Shown piece after piece: positions 26,955 through 40,350 of a stretch of DNA of 64,000 nt. The stretch's first letter is position 1, and every line of letters begins with the position of its first letter. Both the position numbers and the translations under genes were made by a program. This stretch comes from Tetrahymena elliotti 4EA (taxonomy: Eukaryota > Ciliophora > Oligohymenophorea > Hymenostomatida > Tetrahymenidae): contig JH720329.1 of NCBI GenBank assembly GCA_000231825.2, positions 459,026-523,025 on the forward strand, in the 5' to 3' direction. The notes beneath the pieces were generated by a model that did no database searches, had not been told where the DNA came from, and worked only from the letters and a program-made list of their open reading frames with translations.

Positions 26955-29900
26955 TCATTTTTTATTTTGTCTATTCTTTTTGAATTTATTTCCAACTTTA
27001 GGTTGTTCTGAGACTATGTTTAGCTTAAGAGATTGGGCTTCTTTTAATTTGAAGTCATCGTTTAAGTTGGTTACTAATTTCTAGGCATCAGTAAGATATC
27101 CCATCTTTGCCCACTTAATTGCAATGCTCATTTTATTCTAGAGGAAGAAAACTTGAGGGTCTTGGTTTTCTTTAGAGAATTATATGGTGGCCCAATTAAG
27201 AAGCTCTTCTTTCTTCTTATATATTTCTTATACTAATTTGTTGATTAACTAGTTCTTAGATTAGTCATTTTCTTTAATTAAACTAATAAGGTATTTTTCA
27301 AATTCTTCTTATCTTCTTTCTGCTTAATCGAGAAGAAGCAATAAGTAGTGATAATCAAGAGGGTCAAACACTGAGTTTGAAGTCATGTTACAGATGATAT
27401 CAGATACTAAATTGTCATTCTCTTCGAAGAAATTGAATATGTGTGAGTTCTTTAAATTAGCATTAATTAAGGATTCACTTAGTAATGCATACTTACTATT
27501 GAAACGAGATAAAATAATAAGTTAGATTTTATTTCTACAAAGTCTAGACAAGGATTTCTACATTTCTTATTTGTTGTAGTTATAGCTTTTCAAAATAATT
27601 CTAGAAGAAGCTATCTTCTTAGCATGTTCTACTTAATCACTAAGAATTTATTATTTTGTAATTTTTTATCTAACTTCTTCAGTAATAGATTTGCTAGTAA
27701 TATTTTCAATTAATATTTCTTAAACTAGATCAGATTTTTCATAAGAGTCTTCGAATTCGAATAAGTTTTCAGATATCATAGAAGGAATTAATTCTTCAAT
27801 ATCCTTTGCATCTTAAGATTAGATTAAATCTTCCCAGAAATCAATCTTGTCTATTTAATTAAAAATTTTTTAGTAAAATTAAAAAACGCATTTAAAAAAA
27901 TTACCAATAATTTTAGAGCATTGTTCTTCTTGATCTACCAAGTCAATCAATGTTAATATTTCCTATGCTAAATCATTGTTTATCTTCTTCAAATTGTAAA
28001 GCACAATGAATATTAAAGAAAGTAGTCTTTAGAAAACAGTTTTTCTTTGAACAATTTAAGTGCCTTATTTATTGAAAGTATCTGCAATAAATTAGAATAT
28101 TTCGACTATTGTATCTAATTTTTTGATAGGTTAAATAGAAATTTCTAATGCAAAACGAGCAGGAACACTAATTTAGTTATCGTCCATTTGATCTGTGGTG
28201 AATTCAGTAAACTTCAAAGGAGGTAATAGCTTCAAGAAATTCTAATTCAAGTGGAAATTGAAAGTATCTCCCTAAGAAGCTAGGTAAGAGAGAGTAGCCC
28301 AAATTGCACAATATTCTAATTTGTGCATCTATTTGAAATTAAAACAATGATTAAAAACTACTCTTTTTCAAATAAATTGTTTACTTTTTCTTAAAATTCA
28401 AGTTGATCGAAGTACTTGTCTAATACATTTAAGGTGTTATTAATGTAGTTTTGAATAAGGCCATTTCTGTGATTGTAAACGTTTTCCAAAATCAATTTGG
28501 CATCTTTTGATTAAAAAAGTATTTTTAGAATTAATTTGAAAAATTTTAAGTTTTTTTACCAATTCTTAAGTTTTAAGAGATTTTGAGATTATTTAAGTAT
28601 GAAGTGTGATTGACGATATTCAAAAATTGGGCATATTTTTAAATAGTCTTAAGATCATAAGAATAGCTAAACTCTGACTTGTTGATTGTTTTTAATACAG
28701 TTGACAAAAGAACATTTCTAACATAAGGACTCAAAGAAACTTCCCAGTATCCTTGATAAATGTTTTATAGACACTAGGAGAGTTAACGCTTGCATTTTTT
28801 AAGCAAGGGTAAGTTAATTTTTTTAGATTTCTTTTTGATACCTTCATATTCAAAGTATTATTGAATATCTTCATCTTCTTCTTCTTCGTTTTATTCTTCT
28901 ATTTGTTTCAAGTATTCTAACTTGAAGAACTTGTATAAAGGATTACTCTTTTTATACTTTTTGTATTCTGGAGCTACATAACCTTTGGTTTTGGTTAATA
29001 AGTCATATCCTTCAGTTTTTTTCATAATTCTATCTGTTTCTTTGATTATTTCAGAGAAAGCAATATTGTAAGCTGAAATCAAGAAAAGACGCTCAATAGT
29101 GTAATTCTTTGTACCTGATAACTTAATAGAAGTAGCAATCTTTCTATGCACTAAAGGAATGGTAATCTATTATAATTAGTAAAAAATATTTGATTAATTT
29201 CTTGAGTGATTTAATAGTTAAAATTTATTTTTTCAATATGACTTTTCATTTGATAAAAGAGGAGTATTATTTTTTACCTTGTACAGATTTTCATCAAAGA
29301 ATTCTATAACTTCTTATATTGGGGCAGAAATAAATTCACAATCTAAATCTAAGAAATAAAATTTATTCTTTTCTTTCTTTTCCAAGAACTCTAATTGCTT
29401 GATATAGTTTTATAAGCTTTCTTTTTCTTCAGCAGTATTTACAAGATATGAAGCTTCTTAAATTGACTTTTTATCTCCCTTATTTAATAGAGCTGTTACC
29501 TGATTTTATAATTTTGTTTACTACACCTTATATATGTTATATATGGAATATTCTTTCGAATTAGCTTTGGTAAGTTTGCCTTTTTACTTATAGCAATATT
29601 CATCAAATGTCAAAATCTTAATATTTAGAGTTTAATGCTACAATTTTGCAACAGCTTCATTCTTTCTTTATAAGAAGAAAGAAATCAATCTGCTGCTTTT
29701 GTGAATATTGACTTTAGTTTGACCTAAAGTAGAGAGTAAATCAGTATTATTGATGTTAAGTCTGACTTTAAGAGGAGATACAAGAGCTCTAAGTATTAAA
29801 TAATTGCATTAGTATTCTGAATTGACATTGTTAAACATTTTCAAGATCAAATTGATTATTTGAATGAAGTGCTAGAAATCTTCTAAATCTATTATTTTCA

Positions 29901-32900
29901 TGATAAAATGTTAATTTAAAATAAAAAAATCATAGTTACCTAAATGTTAAATTAGAAGTTGAGCAAGCTTGTCCTAGAATTGCAATTAGAAAAAGAGGTT
30001 ACTCAAGAAGCTGAAAACATCAAAGATTCTTAATTTAATTAAATCTGATTCAAATTTGTCTTTATTTTATAAGATCTCTAAAGCATTTTTAGAACATTGA
30101 CCAACATATTTGAAGAACTCACTATCGTCATTATTTTATTTGGCAAATCCTTTGTTGATCTTATGATTAATATATTTCCAAAAAACAGCATTGTATTTGA
30201 AATAGCTTGGGAATTAAGGAATTTTTTCATACTACCCTTCTGTATTAGCTAGTTAAGCTCTTGAGTTGAAAGAAAGATTATGGGTAGTAGATTTAGACAA
30301 TTTTTATTTTGAGTTTTAGAAGGTAATTACATGTTCCAATGCAACAATAGCAAATTCTATTTCCTCTGGTGTCTTTGGGAGATCAAATGGTAAACATTAG
30401 AAATCTGGTTCTCCATTTTTAATTGAAGAAATACATGTTGCTTTGTTTTTATACTTTTTGTTGAAATTCAAGAATATAGTTTTGTAACTATTGAAATCAC
30501 TGAAGTAGTAGGCTAAGTCTAAAGATCTCTTGTAATCCATAATAAAGAGGATTTTTTTCCAATAACCTAATGAAAGGAAACCTCTATAAACTTCGATACC
30601 TAATGAATTACCTTCGTTGCAAACTTCATCAGCTTCTTTAAGTCTAAGGAATTCAGGATTAATAACTTCAAATAAATTGTGAACAGCAATGTTTGCAATA
30701 ATAGCTTTTTCAATTCTCTTTTATTTTTCAGGGGTTAGGTTGAGGAAGACAAAATCTAGTGATGAATCTTCATGAGCTAAGAAGGAGAATTTATGAGCAA
30801 TCGAAACAAGATATCTTCCTACTTTCTTGGTGAGTTTATATCTTTTTTATTTTTAATTTTTATGAATAATTAGATAAATATTTATTTAATTTAAAATTCA
30901 AATTTGATAAGTGATTAATTTCAAAGAAATACCTGTTGCAAACGAAGATAGCAAGTCTGAAAATGTTGTAGTACTCAAGAGTATCTAAGATAAGATAAAG
31001 GAAATTAATATCTATGTTGTCAAGATCAATAAGAAGTTCATTTGCACCATATTCAGTAAGAGTTTCATCATGTTACTCATTTCTTGATGTCAATAGAGCA
31101 TCTTTAGATTTTATTTTTAAAAGCTCTTTCTTGAAGTTATCACTAAACATAGACATATATTTAATGACTTATTACATAATTTCATCTTGAATAAAGATGT
31201 CAGCACTTGTTTTGATCATTTAAGCCTTAGTAGACATCATGTCTGCAATATTAAGAGAAGAGAATTCACTACAAGAAAAGATTCCACTGTCTCTGCTTCT
31301 TTGAATGACCTCAGCGATAGATCCAGTTTCCATCTTAAGCCATTCATCTTCAGGATCAAATTCACTCAAGTGATCAAAATCACTTAATTGGTTCTTAGAT
31401 TTAATGAAGTCAAAAGTTAAATTACTTAAATTAAGATCTTCATTAGCATCTTCACCCTTAGAACTTTCACTAAAAGAGATTTCATTGATGAAAGAAGTAT
31501 TATCATGTCTACTTTGTTTAGCACTCTTTTCTACTACTGAAACATCTTATAACTAGCTTTGAGATTTATCTACAACAGAGAAATCAGCATCACTTACAGA
31601 GTTATTTGTCTTAGAGTTCTTTTAAGCTTGTTTGGTTTTATTGATTTATTCTACACTTTAATCTTAACTGATATCATCAAAATCTATTTTATCAACTGAG
31701 TCATCTTCTTCAATTTCTTCTTCATCTTCTTTTTGTTTTTCTTAATCATCTTCATTTTTGTTTAAATCATCTAATATTTATTTAGCGCCTTCTTTTTTGT
31801 CTTCAATTTCTTCTTCTTCTTCTTTATGGTTATCTTACTGTTAGGATTCTTCATTCTCATCTTCTTCTTCTTCTTCATCAATTTATTCTTTGACAATTAA
31901 TTCTAAGATTTTCTTTTGTTTTTACTATTATTTGGCAGTAACTTCTATCTTAGATAAACCTATGTTAGAAACAAGTTCTTCTAGAGCTAAAGGAGCATAC
32001 TTCTTTATGTATAATTCTCTAGTTTTCAAAGTCATTTTACCTTTAGAAATATTTAAAATTTCAAGGATTTTACCCCAGTTTTCTAAGAGGTCATTACACT
32101 CAATAGCTTTAGTAAACTCATTACACTCTAAAAACAATTCACTTGCTTTGAGGTAGTCCTAAATAATATAGTAACATTCAGCTGCTGCTCTAATGTTACC
32201 AATTTAAATATAAGCATCAGATGCTCTTTAGTAATTTAAACCACTGAAAAAGCACTTAGCTGCTTATTTATACTACTAACGATTGTAAAATATTTCACCT
32301 ACTTAAGAAAATTCTTTTCTTGCTAATTTCATAGATTAATTAATTTCTATTTTTTTGCTATCTTTTTCATTTTTACTCATACTTGAATATTCCATAATAT
32401 TTTAATTCAAGAAAATTAATTCACGCTAAGCTTCTTCTAATGTTTCCTTAGCATGATCAGCTAAGTGGAAAATGTATGCTTATTCCTTGTATTCTTCACA
32501 GCCAGCTTTTTCAAAACAAAGCATAGCTTACTAGAAATAACGCATTTTCATCATTCTTAAACCTTATTACTTCCACTATTCTGAATCACTTTTACGTAAA
32601 AGAGCATCTTTAATATTAATACCACTTTCTAAGGCATCCTTTTGGTCAACTGCTCCGGACAACACTTCAGCTGTGATAATTTCAACACAACCTAAATTCT
32701 CCCAATATTCTTGAATAATGTGTCTTGCATATGAGTTTTCATCATAAATGATAATACGATTCTTAGGACGAGTAATAGCAACATAAAGCTACTTTAATTC
32801 CAAACAAAGTTGAGAAAAATCTTTTTAAGAAATATTATTTTTCTCAAAATCTGATGAATTAAGATTCAACTTAACAACTTTCATAAGATTTTCTTCTCCT

Positions 32901-35900
32901 TTTACAGGTGTACCATATACGGCATCACTTTGTAAAGCTGACTCTTGTTATTATAATTCTTCCATCTTCTTCTCTCTTTGCACAGCACGATCATTCAATA
33001 ATTATAATTTCTTAAGTCTTATTTTATCCTCCTTAATATATTGAAGTTTCCCTTATTCTTACTTATCTTTCCAATCTTATTCAATAATTTCTGTCCTAAG
33101 AAGTTAGATATAACGAATTCTGTGAAGTCTTTCAATTTCTTATTCTTCAGTCATTTCATCAAATTATTTCTTATCCATAAATTGGTTTACATATTAAACA
33201 TATCTAAGTAGATTCCATTTCTGTGGTTCCATACTTGAATCTTGGAAGAAATTGTAGAGAATAACATCATCAAATTCGAGACCCTTGGCTTCATAAATAG
33301 TCAAACAAAGTGCATGAGCTAACATGGGAGGTAAGTTCTTCTTACTTTCTTAATTTCTGACTATAACGACCTAGCTGCAACCAAACTCAATAGGATTTCT
33401 GCCCATAGCACCTTAATTAGAAGAATGACGTTCACTTTTGAAGCTAGTATCTCCTGTAAGAATACAAAAAAGTAAATCGGGATCACTCTCACCTAAAATT
33501 ATAGGCTTTGGTCCATCAATATTAGATTTTTCTTTTTTTAATCTATCAATAGTTTCTGGGAAGAAGAATTCAAGCAAATCAATCACAGAATTAGCCAAAT
33601 ATAAAATCTTATTATGTGATCTAAAGTTAATCTATAAATATAATAACATAAATATATATTTTATGATAAATAAGTATTACAGTGAGTTGTTGAATGGTAA
33701 CATTATCAGTTATAGACTTATTATCAGAATACTAGTAATGAGAAAGTTATTTGGTATCGAAAAGTGATTTTAAACTTCCATAACGGAAACCAACACCTTA
33801 AGCAATTGTTTGTGCAGTATCACCTGAGTAGAAAATACCATTAGTAGTCATCTTTTTCAAAAGATAAAGAACATTCATAGGAAGATCTTGAACTTCATCA
33901 ACCATGATATAGTGAAGATATTAAACATTTTTGTTAAATCCATAGTGGGTAGATCTAATAACGTAGTTTACTATATCCATGAAATCATAACAACCTTCTT
34001 GATCCTTCCATTATTCATATTCATTGTAAATTTCATATAATTTATCAATTTCATGGGCTTTCAAACGATTTTATTATTGAGTATAAATAAACTTTGATAA
34101 TCCTTTTTTTATTCAATATAAAAATTATTTAATTTATAAAATCTATTCATTGAAGTTCTACCGTATGACATTCCAGACCAGTAAAAGCAAGATTGAGATG
34201 AACCTTTAATAACTGAATATATTTCTGTCCATACAAAATGAACATCTAAAATCTTAAAACCTATAATTTTATTCTAAACTCTCTTCCAGAAGAATCTCTT
34301 GAAATATTCAAAATCAATTTCATAAGCCATCTTCTTAGCTCTATAAAACATAATGAAAATTTAAATAAAAATTAAGTAAATATTAGTTTACCTGTTAATT
34401 TATTTAGCTTTTTAAGCTGCAATTTAATTGATCTTCTTTTATTACAATCTCATAGTTTCTTAGTATTATTGATTCATTTGATATTCATTTAAGTTATCAC
34501 CTACTTAAATATCATCATCGTCGTCTTCATCTTCTAAACCTTTATTCATCTTTTCCATGAGTGATTCTTACTCTTTTAAACTAGATTCATTTATTTGGTG
34601 CTTATGGAAATTGTTGATAAACAAGGTACCCTTCTATTCATTGTGCCATGTATTTTAGGCAGTTTAACCTTTAATTTTACCTTCTTTATTTCTCTTAAAG
34701 AAAGGATAGGTGAGAGATGCATCGATAAGCATAACCAAGTTTCTAACAGTCATAAAGGCAGGGAAATCTTAAGGAGACATATTTGATAAATTTTCAAATT
34801 TATCCATGTCCTTTTCTAATTTTTCAGCATCATCTTCTTCAAAAGTTATTTTTTCTTCTTTATTTTCTTTCTTAGAATCTTCTTCTTCTTGATTTTTAGC
34901 ATTTCCATCGGTATTGATTTCATTATTTAGCTAAAGATTTTCGAATTATTTCTACATGAGTATTTCAACCTCTTCTTTTTCATTATCAAGTTCATCTTCT
35001 CCTTCATTTTATTCATCTTTATTTTCATTCTATTCTTGTTTTTTTCTTTCCTAAATTAACTTTTCTAATTACTCTGCATGCATTTTTTCATCTCTTTTAA
35101 TTAGTTCTTCTTTAAGTTACTTTGTTAATCTATCATAGTACCTTTTTATTTCATTAGTAAGAACTGGAGAAGCTGTTACAAAAATGCATCTCAAACCGAC
35201 CATCCTATCCATTTCTCTAGTGTTAAATTTGGTTAATCCTTTATTTTTCAAGTTTCTGTTATTATAAACATGTAATCTATATTTAAAAAGCATTTCTAAG
35301 GCAAACATTCTAAGAACAGCACTAGTTGTTTTACCTATTTTAATATCAAAATTTGTGAATTAATTTCATTTCTCATTCAAAATGATTCTAAAATATTTAA
35401 AAATCTAAATTATTTTATAATAAAGAGTATCTTGATGAATTGAAATTTAGTAATAATAATCAATAACTATGAAATACAAATATTTCATAAATATCATCTC
35501 TTTGATTTTAGTTTTACTATTGTAAGACAAGGTAATTCTTTTAAAATTTTATTTAAATCAAAATTTTAAAGTTTTTAATATAATGAGAAATAAAATAAAA
35601 TGTGAATGTTTATTGAAGAAAAAGTTAAGAGAAACTGTTTTTTTTTTTGAATTTATTTTTGTTCATAAAATTTATTGTTTTGGTTTTAAACTTTTTAAAA
35701 TAAGTTTCATATAATTGAAATAATAACATTTTAAGGCTAAATAATGTTTTTAATTTAATATACCTGTGCCTGATCTACCAATGCAAACCACATTACCACT
35801 ACAACTGATGATGTGAGATTACTCGCTACTTAACTTTACTTTAAAGTTAGGAATTTTTTAAAGAACATTAACTAATTTTTCAGCAGAGCCAAAATTCAAG

Positions 35901-37048
35901 CATTGAGATATAACGTGATTAGATACTTGCTCTTGATATTCTCTCATTGACTATAACTATTAGAGGAAATTTAAATCTTGGAGAACCCATCTAGATTTCC
36001 TTGTATCATAATAATATGTGTCTTTATCAGCTTAGGTAAATTTGTGCCAATAAAATTAATTTGGTAGGTAAGGTTTATTAATTTCAAAGAAAGGATTATT
36101 AGAATGACAAACTGGATCGAAGCCATTTGCATCATAGTTAAAATTATAATTTCCATTATTGTAAATAAATAGATTTTATTCAGAACAAGTATAGATATTG
36201 AGCATTTTATGATTAACCATATAACCAGGTTCATTGATAAAATTTTAAAGAACTTTGCTATAAATTTTTGAATGAGTTTTATTCTTAAGTTAATCAGCTT
36301 AGGCAGGAGTTATGAGATCTAAAAAGACGATGACTTGGGTAAAATTTATTTTTTGTAAAACCTATTTATTGTACGAAATAGTTTAAATATTAGAATATAA
36401 GCTCATTACAAATATATATTACTCTTAAGTTGCTATGAATTGGAGTTTATTAAACAGTGACTAAAAATACCAAGTATTTATTATGCATAACTTTTACGCA
36501 AAACATTTTGTCTAATTCCTGACCCTTATGAGAAACAGGGAAAATTTCGAATACATCTTTGATTGGAGAAAAATATCCTTAAGATATATAGTTCATGTAA
36601 GAGAAGATGGTTTTTTACTTTGGCAATTTATTTTTACTAAATTCAGAAACAAAGTTATCTTTATTATAACAAAAAAAAACGTTCTAAAATTTAATCTTTC
36701 AAAAATTAACAATATTAGATAATAGAGTGAAAAAATGGATGAGTTACCAGTGAAATTGCACTTGTAAACTGATTTAAAAAGTAAATTTTCAAATCTTAAT
36801 TGGGCTTCAGCTGACTTTCTTTCTAAAAGATAAAGGTCTTTATATTTTTGATAGAATTCACCACTTTATTCTTGTTGTTCAAATCTAATAATTTATTATT
36901 TCATCCATTCAGTAAGAATGTTAGTGTTATTATGGTAATAAGTCCAATTAACACCTCTATATGTTAATTTAGTACATGCAAAGTGAATCCTTTGGATGTT
37001 TTCTTCTAATTTTTGAGTAATTTCAGTTAAATAAATATATGGATCCAT
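26955..37048 (-). CDS. UvrD/Rep-family helicase with TRANK1-like architecture
   Basis: Thirteen exons on the minus strand: 37048-36748, 36658-36471, 36361-35764, 35334-34392, 34340-34162, 34102-33681, 33631-30933, 30841-29940, 29888-29278, 29166-28560, 28503-28385, 28328-27905, 27850-26955. All introns are GT-AG (49-429 bp) and the exon lengths sum to exactly 2963 codons (2962 aa). The start at 37048 (MDPYIYLTEITQKLEEN) is the first ATG after an upstream in-frame TGA. Walker A GRSGTGKTT (~358-366) is split by the 429-bp intron. Also visible are Walker B MVDEVQDLPM (~800), GDTAQTIAQGVGFRYGSL, INFRSH, YEAKGLEFDDVILYNFF and the C-terminal VAITRPKNR (~1160). TPR-like helices (YKQAAKCFFSGLNYQRASDA) and a long helical C-terminus follow. 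Acidic Glu/Asp linkers interrupt the helicase (34800-35050, 31680-31870). The motif order and size match the TRANK1 family. A nucleic-acid helicase role is inferred from motifs. Confidence 0.92.
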
Positions 37049-39105
37049 CAGGCTTCCTCTATGTTAACTATTTATGACTTTAAAAATAAACGATTATAAA
37101 TCTATTTGTTAATCTATTTATTATTTCCCTTAAGATTTATTATTGTTATTTCAATCAGAATTTTGTATATTGGCTTTTAACAAGCTAGTCACTTTAATGG
37201 TCTTCTAATTAAAATTAATATGAATAAGAATTAGTTATCAGAAATCTTTATTGATAACTTATTTATTATTCTTTTGCATCTTATAATCGATATCATTTAT
37301 AATTCGGTTGAGAATAGTTAGTTATCAAAATATGAATGAACAAATACATTTCCAAAAGCAAAATGCCTTAAAATTTCACTTTTAATTCTTTAAATAAAAG
37401 GATATTCTGTAAATCCTCATAAATTATCACCATATATTCTTGATGTTAATAAATTAATTAAATAGGTCAACAATTACCATTTAATCCTCTATTAGTTTGT
37501 TTGGGGGTTGGTGAAAATTAATGAGGATTTACTATATTATTTTTTTTCTCTCAAAACTCATTTTATAAATATCTCTTTGAAAGTTAAATTTTAGCTTATT
37601 TTTTCAATTAAAAATGATAACAACCTTTGTAGTTTTAGATTTTTTTATATAATAAAATAATAGTTAACATTTTAAAATTATTTAAGCAGTCCTTTTTCTT
37701 AAAAAGAATTACTTTAATATAAATACTAACTGGAGTTTACATTTTAACATTAATTAATAAAAATTGGAGTTAACATATTTTCTTGTTCAAATGCAACCAC
37801 ATTTTCATTCAAATTGCAAATTAATATATTATTATTAGAGAAATAAATTAAAATTTTTTTAAATTAAAATGTTATTTGATTGTAATTTCCTGATTGAATG
37901 AATATTATTTGCTAAAAATCTAAAAGAAATATTTATTTTCATAAAAATTTTACAACTTGAGCTTAAAAATATCAAGTGATAATATCTAATAAAACACAAG
38001 ATTAAACATATCCAAATAAATATAGCATCTATTTGATATTATCTATTTTTAACTAGTCTATTTTAGTTCATTTTTTATATTTAATTACTCTAGAAGACAA
38101 ACAAGTATACAAATTCAAGAGAAAAGTAACCAATCCAAAAAAAAAAAATTTCATGACTTGAAAGAATAAATATTATTTTAAATTGCATTTAATTACATAA
38201 TTAAATATTTTATTTTTATTTTGATCTCTCAAATCTATTACATATAATTAAAAATCTAGACATTAACTAGTCAATTCCATAAGTGAAAAGAAAGATTGAT
38301 CAAATTAATTAAATAATAAATCTAAGATATTTGAATTTCTTTTATATTGAATAAAATATTAAACATAATAAACCCTGAATTTATAAATTAAATTTCTAAA
38401 AAAATATTATTATTCTTTTTTCTCTTAAATAAGAAAAATTAAATTCTTAAAAATGTTAAAATATTGAAGTATTATCATTTTAATATAATACTAAACAATT
38501 TATTTTAATTTTTTCTAATTTTATTTTGAGGAAGAAGAAAAATATATTTAAATTTATTTTTCAAAATTTTTTCTGATCAAATCAGTATATCTGATTATCT
38601 TTTATTTGAAATAAAGTATCTATTAAATTTAAATATTAATTATTACATTATCTTATTACTCAAAAGAAAAATATAAAAATTTAAACAATATTAATAATCA
38701 ATTTTAAAAGAAAAATAAATTAAAAAGTTAGTAAAAATAATATTAAAGTACTAATATAAATTATCTTAAAAAATAAAAATGTTTTCCTAATTTTTTAAAA
38801 GTAGAAGTTGATAGCAAAACTTTGATATTGGAATATTTATTTGTTGAAATCAATTATTTTAATCTACTTTTAGCTGCAAATATTTATTTAAGAGAAAGTA
38901 ATTAATTTATTTTTCTATTTTTTTTGAAATTACTTGGCCACAAAAAAAAGATGTTCAAGCATTTTGAATAACAACCAAATGTTAATATTGTCTTTATTAA
39001 AAAATTAATACAATAGAAAGGGAGTAATTGGATTATAAATAAATTTTTGTTTTCTCTTTACTTTTATAAATACTTTTAATAATGTATTTTATTATATTTC
39101 AGATC
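37049..39105. other. Long intergenic region containing inverted repeats
   Basis: Two kilobases with no supported gene. It would hold the helicase promoter (just above 37048). It contains a 124-bp inverted-repeat element at 37409-37532 and a smaller palindrome near 37225-37258 (TTATCA...TGATAA). From 37560 to 39100 the sequence is plain AT-rich with homopolymers. Confidence 0.55.
37409..37532. repeat. inverted-repeat element with 24-bp termini
   Basis: The left end (37409-37432) begins GTAAATCCTCAT and the right end (37509-37532) finishes ATGAGGATTTAC. Across 24 bases the two arms match as reverse complements with two mismatches. The 76-bp interior has no reading frame. This is the size and layout of a miniature inverted-repeat transposon or a hairpin-forming site. 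I see no clear target-site duplication. Confidence 0.6.
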
Positions 39106-40350
39106 ATGGATGAGTAATTAATTTAACTTTGTGATTTATTCTTAATAGAATCAATTTCGAATTTTTATTCAAGATAGATCTTTTTTAATTTTATTATCTA
39201 TGAAAAGTTTCCTTTATTTTTTAAAAGTATGATTCATTTTTTGGATTTATTTATCAAATATTTAATTTAAAATCCTTTAAGAAAAGCAATCAGTTTATAT
39301 GAATTTTATGATGATCCTTTAAAATTTTACATTTTTTAAATTGTTTTTGATACTCTTTAAAATACTTTAATATTTAATTAAGCTTATGATTATTATGCTG
39401 ATAAATTTATCATAACAAAATAAACCATAAAATAATTTTTTTAATCAACCAACTATTTTCTAATTTTTTAGTGGAAATAAAACTAATTATTACTAAAACT
39501 TCTTTTTTAAAAATAATAGCCAATGTTTAAAGAAATAAATTGAGGTTAATTATACTTTTCTAATTAAATTACAAATTCAAGTCTTTGATATAAAAAACTT
39601 TTATCTCAATTTTTAATCAGAAATTAACCATAAGGGATTTATTTTTAAGAAAAAGATACCTCTCTTGGCATATCTTTCATAAATTATTAAAATAAAAAAC
39701 AAAAATAAAAGCAAAAAAAAAACAAGAGAACTCTATTGATTAAATAAATAATTTGTATTGTGAAGCTTTAGTTATTTAAGAATAAAAAGGTCTTTATCAA
39801 CGAAATTGTTTTAATTGTTATGATTAATCTTAAAGTAAAAAAACTTCTGATTTCCATGAAAAAAGCAATAAGAAATCATTTGACATGATTAAGTAATTAT
39901 TTTAGAAGTGAAAAATGAAAAGAAATTTTTTTCAACATTTTTACAAATGAAGATTTGAAAAATAATTTGTATGAAGCTTTTTTCTAATCTTTTATAAAAA
40001 TTTGTTGCAACCAATTAATTTAGCATCTCTGTTTTAGATACTTTTCTTGAAATTGAATAAGAAAGTTTATTTTTAAATCAAGAAGAATTAATTTAAGATA
40101 ATAAAAATATTTTTTGTTTTATTTAATTCAAACATACTGTAGATATTTAGAATGTTAAAATAAAGTAAATAAATCAGAAATATTTATTTTAAAATTTTTT
40201 AGACCATCAATTGATGAATTTTCTTGTTAAAAATCTCAATTATTGTTCTTAGTTTTTTAATTTATTTACTTAATAATTTAATAAGATCTTATTTAACTTT
40301 ACAAAGAGTTAGTTATATATGAAAATACCGTACAATTATATTAACTATAT
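39106..40350 (+). CDS. possible multi-exon gene of unknown function, structure unresolved
   Basis: Three coding-like stretches lie in a row. 39106-39543 opens MDEQLIQLCDLFLIESISNF and stops at TGA 39541. A frame across about 39635-39892 includes SIDQINNLYCEALVIQEQKG and YQRNCFNCYDQS. A third runs from about 40024 (SVLDTFLEIEQESLFLNQEE). An intron 39893-40023 (GTAA...TTTAG) joins the last two in phase. The join between the first two is not clear (the only phase-fitting donor is a non-typical GTTT at 39525). The composition (Glu, Asp, Cys, Trp in sensible places) is better than chance, but TGA is rare here and open frames are cheap. The third frame stays open into the antisense of the GDT1 gene, so the true 3' end is unknown. 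Confidence 0.35.

Noticed and set aside
31890..32156. Plus-strand 88-residue frame
   Set aside because: It is antisense to the TPR part of the helicase exon 30933-33631, whose minus frame is continuous and motif-rich.
35971..36234. Minus-strand hydrophobic 87-residue frame
   Set aside because: This is an alternative frame of helicase exon 3. The correct frame reads a normal soluble sequence leading into Walker A.
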